From Aurantibacter aestuarii (GTDB taxonomy: Bacteria > Bacteroidota > Bacteroidia > Flavobacteriales > Flavobacteriaceae): a stretch of 64,000 bases of DNA. The DNA lies in NCBI RefSeq assembly GCF_003008425.1, contig NZ_PXOQ01000007.1, positions 892,419 through 956,418 of the forward strand, read 5' to 3'. The notes beneath the pieces are model-generated. The model did no database searches. It saw only the letters and a program-made list of their open reading frames with translations, and was not told the DNA's origin. The position numbers and the translations under genes are program-made. This document shows, one piece after another, positions 27,037 to 34,973 of the stretch (position 1 is its first letter; every line of letters starts with the position of its first letter).

Positions 27037-29100
27037 TTATACATTGTTGTGTGTAGTTTTTATTAATTCATTTTGGTAATTTAATAATTTCTGCTTTATC
27101 AAAAAATATCCTCTGGATAGGAGAAAGGCATAATTATTCATTGCCGAAAAAAGCATTTCTAAATTATTGTCGAAGTATTTTTCATTCCCAAAATACTGCC
27201 ATTTCTTAGTTAGGTATAATTCAAAATTTTCTTTTATTTCTTTAGTTATTTCAGCCTGATAATCTTGATTTTCTAACATTTCGGTAATTCCATTTTTCAG
27301 CCTTTCTTCAAGTGTTTCGACTTTAATAAAATTAGCTCTAATTTGTTCAATAGGCGTTGTGAAATTAATGAATTGTAACTCATTTGATAGTTGAATATAA
27401 ACATCATATTTAGTTTCAAAATCTTTGTCGTAGCTAAAAAAATCGTTGTATAATTTTTCTAAAGAAGGAGTCAAATCAGTTTTTTGCTCTAGACTTTTAA
27501 AAAATCTAAAAATTTCAATATCATTTGATTTAATTTTCTCATTTAATAATTCAAGCTCTTTTTCTAGTTTGGAGATTAAACCTATGCAACCTTTCTTATA
27601 GTATTTAAACCCATCATAATCAAAGGTTTTTATGTCAACTGTTTTGTCGTTAATTTGTTTGATAGATTCAATATCACTTTGCAATGATATGGCGGTATAT
27701 ACCTCTTCTATTTTACTTTCTGAAAACAAATCTTCAAGTTGGATATTCTTCGTGGCAAGTTCAATACTTGGAATATCAAAGAACAATGGGTTTTTATTGT
27801 CGTAATAACCATTGTACACCTTTGAAAAAGAGTTGTTGAAAAATTCTTCTTTAAAGTTTGATTCAAAAATATCAAAAGGTAAAATCGAACATTCAGCAGA
27901 ATACACTACTTCTTTAAAAATATTTTGCGTAATTTTTATTTGGGTTTTCTCAATGTTAGCAAATAATAAATTTGCAGGCTCATTATTGAGATTTGTATTA
28001 GATAGGCCTGTTTTCTCTAACATTACTATTCTATCTTCTGTGCTTGGATGCGATGCCCATTGATCTTTTACAATCAGTTTTGATTTATTGAACTTATCTA
28101 AATCATTTACTGAAATTTGGGGCAAATTATTTTGTATTTCAATTTCACTTTCTTTTGCAAGAAAATTTGTAACGAATAAGTGGTCTTTAAAAATATTTTC
28201 AGATTTTTGATTATCAGTAATTTTTCTGTCATAAAAAGATAATACATTATTATAAGAATGATCTGCTAAAGATAATCTGAGTAAAGAATTTTTTAACGGT
28301 TCGTAGCCCGTGACATTTGCTGCTATTTCGTCTGCGTGAAATTCCATTTCTCTAGACAATGCCATATAACTTTTATTTACTACACTATAAATTTGTTTAA
28401 GTACCCATTTAATACCGTCAATAATTTTTATAGCAATAATAACAAAAATTGAAAAGTATCCACTTGCATTTGCCCATTTATGCATAAGATTGTCGTAAGA
28501 TTCATTGTCGAATAATAGGTTGAAAATTACTTGATTCACATTGTAAACATAACTTCCAACTTTCATTGTCTTTTGAGAGAAATGTCCAAATTCGTGGCTT
28601 AAAATTGCTTTTAATTCTGATTGTGTAACAGTATTGACAAGACCTAAACCAATTTGTAAATTCTTTTTGATAGGGAAAAACATACTCCAAAAGCTTGAGT
28701 CATAAAACACAGAAGCATTTACATCAGATGAAAGATATACTTTTTTGGGAAAGTTTGTTCCAACTTCTTTTACAATATCATCAATCATTTCAAAAAGTTT
28801 TGATTCGTCTGATTTCTTAATTTCAGTAAGATGTGATCGGTCAACCTTATGCGACTTGAATATAAATTTTAATAGAAAAAACAATACTAGAACACCTAAA
28901 CTAGCTAATCCTACGCCTAAGGCTAAAGTGATGAATCTAGGAAATGAAACTATTAACATAATCCCTCCATAGACACAGAGTACGGTTAATCCAATAGCCA
29001 GGACTAACATAAGTAAATAGGTTATAACAAATAATATTATTGATAAAACTGCTTTGGTCGTTTGAGTTTTAAATTCAGTAGATATTTTAATTTCTTTCAT
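27037..29100 (-). CDS. M48-family membrane metallopeptidase, cassette gene
   Basis: A 687-residue protein with three to four N-terminal membrane segments, the zinc motif SHEFGHFSQ (His169, Glu170, His173), a further hydrophobic pair (about 215-240), and the third ligand Glu in SREMEFHADEIAA (about 253), as in HtpX/Ste24-type M48 peptidases. The C-terminal about 400 residues are Lys/Glu-rich and unassigned. The last five residues (THNNV) are encoded inside the palindrome half at 27040-27055, so the stop codon comes from the repeat rather than from an ancestral gene end. Confidence 0.85.
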   Translation of the reverse strand: MKEIKISTEFKTQTTKAVLSIILFVITYLLMLVLAIGLTVLCVYGGIMLIVSFPRFITLALGVGLASLGVLVLFFLLKFIFKSHKVDRSHLTEIKKSDESKLFEMIDDIVKEVGTNFPKKVYLSSDVNASVFYDSSFWSMFFPIKKNLQIGLGLVNTVTQSELKAILSHEFGHFSQKTMKVGSYVYNVNQVIFNLLFDNESYDNLMHKWANASGYFSIFVIIAIKIIDGIKWVLKQIYSVVNKSYMALSREMEFHADEIAANVTGYEPLKNSLLRLSLADHSYNNVLSFYDRKITDNQKSENIFKDHLFVTNFLAKESEIEIQNNLPQISVNDLDKFNKSKLIVKDQWASHPSTEDRIVMLEKTGLSNTNLNNEPANLLFANIEKTQIKITQNIFKEVVYSAECSILPFDIFESNFKEEFFNNSFSKVYNGYYDNKNPLFFDIPSIELATKNIQLEDLFSESKIEEVYTAISLQSDIESIKQINDKTVDIKTFDYDGFKYYKKGCIGLISKLEKELELLNEKIKSNDIEIFRFFKSLEQKTDLTPSLEKLYNDFFSYDKDFETKYDVYIQLSNELQFINFTTPIEQIRANFIKVETLEERLKNGITEMLENQDYQAEITKEIKENFELYLTKKWQYFGNEKYFDNNLEMLFSAMNNYAFLLSRGYFLIKQKLLNYQNELIKTTHNNV
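27040..27055. repeat. Cassette half-site at the 3' end of the M48 gene
   Basis: TACATTGTTGTGTGTA matches the right half of the full sites; GTTGTGTGTA (27046-27055) is inverse-complementary to ACACACAAC at 29127-29135, before the M48 start, over nine bases. The other half of the site is missing on the left. Confidence 0.6.
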
Positions 29101-29125
29101 TTGTATTATACAGTTCTTCTTAAAT

Positions 29126-29263
29126 CACACACAACGTGTTTGTATATGGTTTGTTGCGTGGTTAAGCACGTAATTTAGCAAATAAAAACCGAATAGAAAA
29201 TCCGCGAGGATTTTCGTAAGTTGGCGAATCCGCCGTAATTGCGGTTATACATTGTTGTAAAAC
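29126..29263. repeat. Palindromic cassette site between M48 and lipoprotein genes (138 bp)
   Basis: The left end CACACACAACGTGTTTGTATA and the right end TATACATTGTTGTAAAAC are imperfect inverted repeats; the shared core is ACAAC / GTTGT with TATA 8-9 bases inside. The interior holds small perfect hairpins, for example AAAATCC-GCGA-GGATTTT and GGCG-AATC-CGCC. The outermost bases differ between ends because each belongs to a different neighbouring unit. Confidence 0.75.
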
Positions 29264-29264
29264 G

Positions 29265-29777
29265 TTATTTCCGCGTTAATGTTCCGAATATTTTTCCTAC
29301 TAACAACGAGTCAGTTTCGTTTAATTTCTCTTTCCATCTTGTAATCGATAAGAAAATAGTTCCGTCTTTATCTTTTTGATTTAAATATCTGTTGTCAACT
29401 ACAAAATCAAAATTACCCAAACTATCTTTTCCAACAACATCAAAATAATACCCATCAAATCCGTTTACTTTCCGAAAAGATTGGTGCTTTGGTGTTCCAA
29501 CTTTTGCAATCGCAATCGAATCCATTAAAACTTTAAATTCGGGTGTAAATTCAGTTTTGTCAGATTCCCACGAAATGTCAAATAACAGTCTTTCTTTGTA
29601 ATTTACAGTTGTATCGGTAAAGCGCATTATTGAGATAATTTCCTGTCCCGTATTTTGTAAAGCCCAATCTTTTGGAATGTCAATTGTGAATTTATTGTTC
29701 ACATCAGTTTGAGTTTCAAACTCTGAACAGCTCCATATCAAATTGGCTAATATTAAGGTTAGCAGGATTTTTTTCAT
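29265..29777 (-). CDS. Lipoprotein of unknown function, cassette gene
   Basis: A 170-residue protein with a lipoprotein signal (LANLIWSC, lipidated Cys17) and a body with FTIDIPKDWALQNTG, YKERLLFDISW and GFDGYYFDVVG, reminiscent of PsbP-like folds, but I cannot assign it. It is bracketed by GTTGTAAAAC copies: in the direction of transcription GTTGTAAAAC lies 3 bp before the ATG and GTTTTACAAC starts 1 bp after the stop. Confidence 0.72.
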   Translation of the reverse strand: MKKILLTLILANLIWSCSEFETQTDVNNKFTIDIPKDWALQNTGQEIISIMRFTDTTVNYKERLLFDISWESDKTEFTPEFKVLMDSIAIAKVGTPKHQSFRKVNGFDGYYFDVVGKDSLGNFDFVVDNRYLNQKDKDGTIFLSITRWKEKLNETDSLLVGKIFGTLTRK

Positions 29778-29780
29778 AAT

Positions 29781-29914
29781 GTTTTACAACGGATTTGTGT
29801 ATGGCTCGTTGCGGGAAATTCGGTAGAATTTTCCGCCGTGAACTAAAGATAGTAAATTGCAATGAATTCCGATTAGGAATTCAGCCGCAATGAGCTATAC
29901 ACGTTGTTGTAACC
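29781..29914. repeat. Palindromic cassette site between lipoprotein and DUF genes (134 bp)
   Basis: The left end GTTTTACAACGG with GTGTATGGCTCGTTGCGG pairs with the right end CCGCAATGAGCTATACAC followed by GTTGTTGTAACC. The interior holds GAATTCC-GATTA-GGAATTC, a perfect 7-bp hairpin. It has the same architecture as the site at 29126-29263 with a different interior. Confidence 0.75.
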
Positions 29915-29921
29915 AGTTTTT

Positions 29922-30374
29922 TTATTCAATTTCCAATTCACAAATTTTTCCGTTTTCAGTTGAGAAATGGACTTTGATTTTTCTTTTTTTGTAATGATGA
30001 ACTTTTGCATAAACAACATTGTCCCAAACCCAAGTTATAGAATCATTATTTATTCTATTCGGTTTTCCGATGAGCTTTTCAATATCGTTTTTGTCAAATC
30101 CGTTCAAATTTTTAATTCCATTTTCTTTAATCCGAATCATTTTCACGATTCCTTTTTTCAGCACGTACATAATGCCGTTGTTGGTCAAAATCCAACCGTT
30201 TTTAATATTAGTTTTATCGTTCTTATAATCTTTATCGTAGAATTCGGAAATCAGTTCACTTGGTAATTCAGTCAAGGCTTGTCCAATTCCGATTCCGTTA
30301 AATTCTACCAATTTTGAATTAAAGTCTGTTTCAAAGATTACTTTCGGATTATATGTGAATTCGGTTTTTCTCAA
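29922..30374 (-). CDS. Hypothetical cytosolic protein, cassette gene
   Basis: A 150-residue protein with no signal peptide or membrane segment; beta-rich, with IGIGQALTELPSELI, MYVLKKGIVKMIRIKENGIKNL and VHHYKKRKIKVHFS segments. I do not recognise a family. The start is TTG at 30374 (MRKTEFTYNPK); no ATG precedes it in frame before the upstream gene's stop. It follows the 85-aa membrane protein gene by only 11 bp and seems to share its cassette. Confidence 0.62.
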   Translation of the reverse strand: MRKTEFTYNPKVIFETDFNSKLVEFNGIGIGQALTELPSELISEFYDKDYKNDKTNIKNGWILTNNGIMYVLKKGIVKMIRIKENGIKNLNGFDKNDIEKLIGKPNRINNDSITWVWDNVVYAKVHHYKKRKIKVHFSTENGKICELEIE

Positions 30375-30385
30375 ATTGATTATGA

Positions 30386-30643
30386 CTACTTGTTAGGGTT
30401 ATAAAGTTTAGGATTCAGTCCAGTAATTGTTGAAATTACTATAACTGTTATGATTAAAAATCCAACGCCTAAATAAAAGGCTTTATAATAGTATTTTTTA
30501 ATTCCGCTTTTAGGGTCAATCTCATTTAGAATTTGGTCATATGTTATTCTCTTGCCTTTGAGTTTATAGTAAATCATTAAAAGTGAGGCTCCAATGCAAC
30601 CAGTAATAAATTGTTTAATTAAAATGTTGAAAAGTTGATTCAC
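30386..30643 (-). CDS. Small membrane protein, cassette gene
   Basis: An 85-residue protein with two hydrophobic segments (about 10-27, LIKQFITGCIGASLLMIYY; and 55-75, FYLGVGFLIITVIVISTI) and a polar loop between. No family recognised. The start is GTG at 30643. The 23 bases before the start resemble those before the downstream cassette gene. Confidence 0.6.
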   Translation of the reverse strand: MNQLFNILIKQFITGCIGASLLMIYYKLKGKRITYDQILNEIDPKSGIKKYYYKAFYLGVGFLIITVIVISTITGLNPKLYNPNK

Positions 30644-30659
30644 TCGGTTTTCTCAAATT

Positions 30660-30668
30660 GGTTACAAC
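30660..30668. repeat. Cassette boundary, right end of the array
   Basis: GGTTACAAC here is the exact inverse complement of GTTGTAACC at 29906-29914, so the two brackets enclose the genes 29922-30374 and 30386-30643 as one unit. To the right the site decays (TCGTTATATAATTAA), probably the end of the array. Confidence 0.55.
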
Positions 30669-30696
30669 TCGTTATATAATTAATTTTATTACTTAT

Positions 30697-30750
30697 ATCC
30701 CGTAAATAAGTTAGGATATCGTAAAATTTGAGTTAGTGTTATCCCGTAAA
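30697..30750. repeat. Three iterated ATCCCGTAAA-type boxes
   Basis: ATCCCGTAAA at 30697-30706, ATC-GTAAA at 30718-30725 and ATCCCGTAAA at 30741-30750, spaced 21 and 23 bp apart, with AGTTAG between each pair. The two-helical-turn spacing suggests a protein-binding array next to the cassette boundary. Confidence 0.5.
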
Positions 30751-30825
30751 GATAAATTTTTTAAAGAACAAATACATATTGGTACAAATGCTAATTCTTT
30801 TTAACCTTTTGCTTAAATAAAGATA

Positions 30826-31272
30826 CTATTTTGTTATTCTGGTATAAGGAATTCCAGGTTTATTTTTAGCGTATATCATAAATAACGTATCTGCTTTTAT
30901 TACAAATGGGCTACAAATTTTTTTATCTTCTAAAATTATATAGTTTTGTTGTAAGTCTTTAGAGGTATTGTTGGTAAATGGACAGATTTTAAAAAAACTA
31001 AAAGGCTCAAATTCTGCTGGTTTTACAGCGCCTTCACCTGGGCTAATTTTAATTTTCGTGTCTTTCACTTCAATTGTTCCGTAAGGATATGTGGTACGTT
31101 TCCATGTGCCTTGTAAGGTTAAAATATAACTTTCGGCAGTATGACTTTCAGCATCAATCTCGGGTACAATTTCTATGGATTCTTTAGGGAGATTTTCTAC
31201 CTCATTTTGCTTGTTGTTTTTACAAGCGGTTAAAAGTATAAGTAAAGCAATAGTTGGGATGGATAGTTTCAT
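30826..31272 (-). CDS. Lipoprotein of unknown function
   Basis: A 148-residue protein with a lipoprotein signal (LLILLTAC, Cys17) and a short beta-rich domain: TLQGTWKRTTYPYGTIEVKD in two parts and LFMIYAKNKPG. It is flanked on the left by the cassette array and is the first gene outside it. No functional family recognised. Confidence 0.7.
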   Translation of the reverse strand: MKLSIPTIALLILLTACKNNKQNEVENLPKESIEIVPEIDAESHTAESYILTLQGTWKRTTYPYGTIEVKDTKIKISPGEGAVKPAEFEPFSFFKICPFTNNTSKDLQQNYIILEDKKICSPFVIKADTLFMIYAKNKPGIPYTRITK

Positions 31273-31349
31273 GGTTCTGTTTTTTTCTAAATTAAATAAT
31301 TATAAGAAAACAGCGTTGGGCTTTAACTTTTTTTAGGAAAGCTTAGAGA

Positions 31350-32309
31350 CTAAGGGGTAAGTTTCATTTCATTAGAAATAATAGAGTCTACTGCTTTTCT
31401 GTATTTAACGGGATTTGTTGCTTTCTTTATAGCTTTATATGTTTTTTGTGGATTAGTAGTGCTCTGTGAGAAAAATTCCCAGAAGCCGAGCATTTTCATT
31501 TTTATAGGAGTGGGACCAGATAAGTAAGCGTCATACTGTTGGTAAATGGTATCGTGAAATTCCGCGAAAACAGACCAGCGATTTTCAGGATATTTTGTGC
31601 TATTGTTTTTTATCATGGCTGGTAAAAAAGGATCTGCTATTAAACCACGTCCAATCATAAAATGGTCTATGTCAGGAAAACGGGTTTCTATGGCTTTAAA
31701 AACAGAAACGCTGGTGATGTCGCCGTTATAATATAATTTATGCTTAGTTGAGGTAATGCATTTTTCAAAAGCATCTAAATCTACTGGACCTTTGTACAGC
31801 TGTTTGCCAATTCTGGCGTGTATAGCAATATTTTTTAGCGGATATTGGTCCAAAACAGAGAAAGCGTCTAAAATCTCTCCCGCATGTTCGTAACCCATGC
31901 GCATTTTCATAGAAACTACAATATCAGACTCGTTATGGGCTTTGTGCAGTACGTCGTTAATTCTAGTTGGATTACAAATTAAACCAGAACCCATGCCAGA
32001 TTTTGTAACCATTGGATAAGGGCAACCTAAATTCCAGTTTAGTTCTTTATACCCTAAACTTTGAACGTATTTTACCACAAATAAAAATTCGTCAGGATCA
32101 TTAGTCATAACCTGCGGAATCACATTTAATGTGGTATTGTTTTCGGGTTGTAAATCGTTTTGATAGGATTGTTTAATTTTTAACTTCCCATTAAGCCTAA
32201 TGTATGGTGCATAAAAAGTGTCTATGCCGCCAAAGTAATGTTGAAACGCATTACGAAATCTAAAGTCTGTAAAGCCTTGTAAAGGCGATGAGAGTAATGT
32301 AACGGACAT
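31350..32309 (-). CDS. tRNA-dihydrouridine synthase (Dus family)
   Basis: A 319-residue TIM-barrel flavoenzyme that reduces uridine in the D-loop of tRNA. It shows LLSSPLQGFTDFRFRNAF at the start, LNWNLGCPYPMVTKSGMGSGL with the catalytic Cys, VSMKMRMGYEH, IHARIGKQLYKGPVD and FMIGRGLIADPF for FMN phosphate binding. It is a divergent Dus rather than a clear DusA/B/C. It lies 75 bp after the TIGR04283-type glycosyltransferase gene and may be the tail of that unit. Confidence 0.88.
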   Translation of the reverse strand: MSVTLLSSPLQGFTDFRFRNAFQHYFGGIDTFYAPYIRLNGKLKIKQSYQNDLQPENNTTLNVIPQVMTNDPDEFLFVVKYVQSLGYKELNWNLGCPYPMVTKSGMGSGLICNPTRINDVLHKAHNESDIVVSMKMRMGYEHAGEILDAFSVLDQYPLKNIAIHARIGKQLYKGPVDLDAFEKCITSTKHKLYYNGDITSVSVFKAIETRFPDIDHFMIGRGLIADPFLPAMIKNNSTKYPENRWSVFAEFHDTIYQQYDAYLSGPTPIKMKMLGFWEFFSQSTTNPQKTYKAIKKATNPVKYRKAVDSIISNEMKLTP

Positions 32310-32384
32310 AGTAATGTTTAGAGCCGTAAATATAGACGATTTTTAATTTGGAGGCTTTTCATTTTCATCTCAAAATTAAACAGA

Positions 32385-33074
32385 CTAAGCAATATGTTTT
32401 TTATAATAGGACAGTAGGTCGTCTGCACTTGCTCCAAACCATTTTTTTACATAAATGGTCCAAAAGTGGTATTGTAATTTCCAGACACCATGACGCTCGT
32501 ATAAACGTGCAGAAGTTCTAATTTCTTTATTTATAACTACAAACTCTTTACGTGCAAAAAGCTCGTTTATTAAAATATTGTCTTCATAAATAATATAGCT
32601 TTCATCAAAACCGCCAATATCATTAAATAAATCTTTGGTAATAAATTGGCTTTGGTCTCCACCGCGACACGCACGCCATGAAAATTGAGTTAGCCAGCTT
32701 GCTAGACGTAACCACCAATGATCATTATCAAAACGTAAACGAAAACAGCCTGCTAAATTATTTTTATGATATTCTTGTATAATAAAAGCATCATATCGAT
32801 TTGGAGGAAAAGAATCGGCGTGTAAAAAATACAAAATGGTACCTTTAGAGGCTTTAGCTCCTGTATTCATTTGTTTGGCGCGACCTTTTTGAGATGAAAT
32901 AAGTCTGACGTTTAAACCTAGATTTATAACTAAATCTTGTGTTCCATCGGTACTACCGCCATCTACCACAATAATTTCAGTTATATTTTCTAGAGAAGCG
33001 TTGTCTATTAAATGATGGAGTAACTCCTCAATAGTTTCAGCTTCGTTTAAAACAGGAATAATTATACTTATCAT
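32385..33074 (-). CDS. Arsenosugar-type family-2 glycosyltransferase (TIGR04283-like)
   Basis: A 229-residue GT2 enzyme with SIIIPVLNEAETIEELL, VVDGGSTDGTQDLV, the DxD-like FLHADSFPP and SWRACRGGDQSQF, the last being characteristic of the TIGR04283 group that accompanies ArsM/ArsS in arsenosugar loci. It should attach a sugar to an arsenoribose intermediate. It is the last member of the arsenosugar set before the Dus gene, beyond the terminator at 34913. Confidence 0.85.
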   Translation of the reverse strand: MISIIIPVLNEAETIEELLHHLIDNASLENITEIIVVDGGSTDGTQDLVINLGLNVRLISSQKGRAKQMNTGAKASKGTILYFLHADSFPPNRYDAFIIQEYHKNNLAGCFRLRFDNDHWWLRLASWLTQFSWRACRGGDQSQFITKDLFNDIGGFDESYIIYEDNILINELFARKEFVVINKEIRTSARLYERHGVWKLQYHFWTIYVKKWFGASADDLLSYYKKHIA

Positions 33075-33101
33075 ATAAATTTATACGAAAAAAGAGCGAA
33101 A

Positions 33102-33905
33102 TTAGTTTTTATCATTTAAACTCCAGTCGTAATCTTTATAATTAATTTCTGTATTAGCATTTATTTTTGTTTTGCTGAATTGATTGATGTAATCTATAAG
33201 CGTTCCATTCTCGGTAAAGTCATTTTTATACCATTTAAAAATTTCTGAGATTTTTATGTTGCTTGATGCAATCTCGTTTTTATCAGTATTATTTATAAAT
33301 TCGACAGTCGCTTTTTCCATTAAATCCATAACATTTTTAGCGGTATAAGCTTCGTTTAATAATTTTGGACAAGAAGCTGAAGCGCAATTAATGGCAAAGT
33401 GAATACGAGGTTCATTCATTTTACGTAAGATACCATTTTCAATATCTGCTAACGAAAACTCTTCATCACCAATTTTAATGCGGTTTTTTAACCATGGACT
33501 GCTTATATCTTTTATACTTTTTAAAGGATAGTTGTCTATAATTAGTTTAATGGTGTTGGCATTATAAACGTTTATAAAATAAGCCAACTGTTCTTGTACT
33601 GTCCATGTTTGTTGAGGCACTTGTTTAGAAAGATAATTAACGTAATCTTCTAAAGCTATTTTGTCGGCTTTAAAACCTTTGTAGTCCACGTCGCCATTTT
33701 CTTGTACATGTTTTTTTAATAATTTATTCCATGCCGAGTGATCTAAATTAGCATTAGAAACCATTTTAGGTTTAATGACTTCATTTTCTTCCATTGTAGG
33801 ATTATCCATTGGCTCTGAATCTGGAACCGATTTTACGGGTAAGCCTTTAGAAGAAAAACAGCCTGAAAGACTTATTGATAATACAAAAATGATGATATAT
33901 TTCAT
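33102..33905 (-). CDS. DUF547 lipoprotein
   Basis: A 267-residue protein with a lipoprotein signal (SISLSGC, Cys16) and a DUF547 domain (about 58-255): QLAYFINVYNANTIKLI, HFAINCASASCPKLL and KWYKNDFTEN. It is a paralogue of the secreted protein at 22467-23174. In several arsenosugar loci a DUF547 gene accompanies the pathway, which suggests, but does not prove, a link. Confidence 0.86.
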   Translation of the reverse strand: MKYIIIFVLSISLSGCFSSKGLPVKSVPDSEPMDNPTMEENEVIKPKMVSNANLDHSAWNKLLKKHVQENGDVDYKGFKADKIALEDYVNYLSKQVPQQTWTVQEQLAYFINVYNANTIKLIIDNYPLKSIKDISSPWLKNRIKIGDEEFSLADIENGILRKMNEPRIHFAINCASASCPKLLNEAYTAKNVMDLMEKATVEFINNTDKNEIASSNIKISEIFKWYKNDFTENGTLIDYINQFSKTKINANTEINYKDYDWSLNDKN

Positions 33906-33956
33906 AGTTAGTTTTTTAAAAATTCGCTTTTAAATATTTACGAATTATAGAGTGGT

Positions 33957-34859
33957 TTAGTTTTTAGGAACGTTCTTTTTAAAGTGTAAAGGGTAAATTT
34001 CCTGAGAGAAAAATCCTGTTGGAAACTCTTCGTCTTTAACAAATCCTAACTCTATATCCTTTCCACTGTAAGGTACATAATTGGTTTTAAAAAGATAGTC
34101 CCAAACGCTTAACGTTAACCCAAAATTAACACCTTTAGGCAGGTGTTTGGGTAAAGTCTTTGCATGATGCCAGATATGCATTTTAGGATTGTTAAATACA
34201 TATTTAAAAAAACCATAATCCCAGCCCAGATTAGCGTGATTTAAATGCCCTATGGTAATTGCAAAAAAATGCACTATAGCCACATCTTTTGCGGTAAAAC
34301 CTCCAATTATGGCTATGGGAATATAAAGCAAGCTCTTATAAACAATTGGTTCCATCCAGTGGTAACGTAAATGCGCAGCAAATCCCATTTGTTTAACACT
34401 ATGGTGTACTTTATGAAAATTCCATAGAAATGGTACTCTGTGTAACACATTATGTGTGCACCATTGTACAAAGTCGCTCACTATAAAAAATATAAATAAA
34501 CTCCAGAATTTTGGTAGTGTATTAATGTCTACTAATCTAAAGGTGTTTAAATCCAGACCAATGTGTAATAATATGCTGTTAACTACACTTGCTGTGGCGT
34601 TAGACAAAGCAATTAAAACAATAAGATTAAGTAAAAAGAAATTAAAAAACATGTAGAAGGTGTCTAGCCAGAAATCTTTTCTAAATACCGGTTGATTTTT
34701 TCTCCAAGGAAAAAGTAATTCCAAAACAAACACCAACAACGAAATAGCAATTAACCCATAGAAGTAATTGTCCCAGTTAGACTGAAATAAAATCTGATTT
34801 TTAAGATAATTCCAATAACCAGAATAGGATTGAGATATGTTATTTAAAAAATCCTGCAC
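33957..34859 (-). CDS. Sterol desaturase/fatty acid hydroxylase superfamily protein
   Basis: A 300-residue membrane protein with about four hydrophobic segments and the His-rich di-iron motifs of this superfamily: HNVLHRVPFLWNFHKVHHS and the distal HLNHAN and MHIWHHAK boxes. It uses O2 and a di-iron centre to hydroxylate or desaturate lipid-like substrates. In this locus it may act on an arsenolipid precursor or a membrane lipid; that is inference from position. Confidence 0.85.
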   Translation of the reverse strand: MQDFLNNISQSYSGYWNYLKNQILFQSNWDNYFYGLIAISLLVFVLELLFPWRKNQPVFRKDFWLDTFYMFFNFFLLNLIVLIALSNATASVVNSILLHIGLDLNTFRLVDINTLPKFWSLFIFFIVSDFVQWCTHNVLHRVPFLWNFHKVHHSVKQMGFAAHLRYHWMEPIVYKSLLYIPIAIIGGFTAKDVAIVHFFAITIGHLNHANLGWDYGFFKYVFNNPKMHIWHHAKTLPKHLPKGVNFGLTLSVWDYLFKTNYVPYSGKDIELGFVKDEEFPTGFFSQEIYPLHFKKNVPKN

Positions 34860-34912
34860 GTTTTTATTTTTAGGTCGATCGTATTTTAAAAACCTTTCAA
34901 TTTGCAGGTTTA

Positions 34913-34957
34913 AAATAAAAACTCCCGAGTTATTAATTTCATCGAGAGTTTATTTTA
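34913..34957 (-). terminator. Terminator after arsM
   Basis: On the minus strand AAACTCTCGA pairs with TCGGGAGTTT (9 of 10) and is followed by TTTATTTT. It separates the main arsenosugar operon from the sterol desaturase, DUF547 and glycosyltransferase genes. Confidence 0.65.
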
Positions 34958-34973
34958 TTAAAATAAATTTTGT

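Noticed and set aside
26516-30668. Canonical integron attC sites
   Set aside because: The architecture is similar but the GTTRRRY/RYYYAAC core is not met and no intI-like gene is present, so I do not call it an integron.
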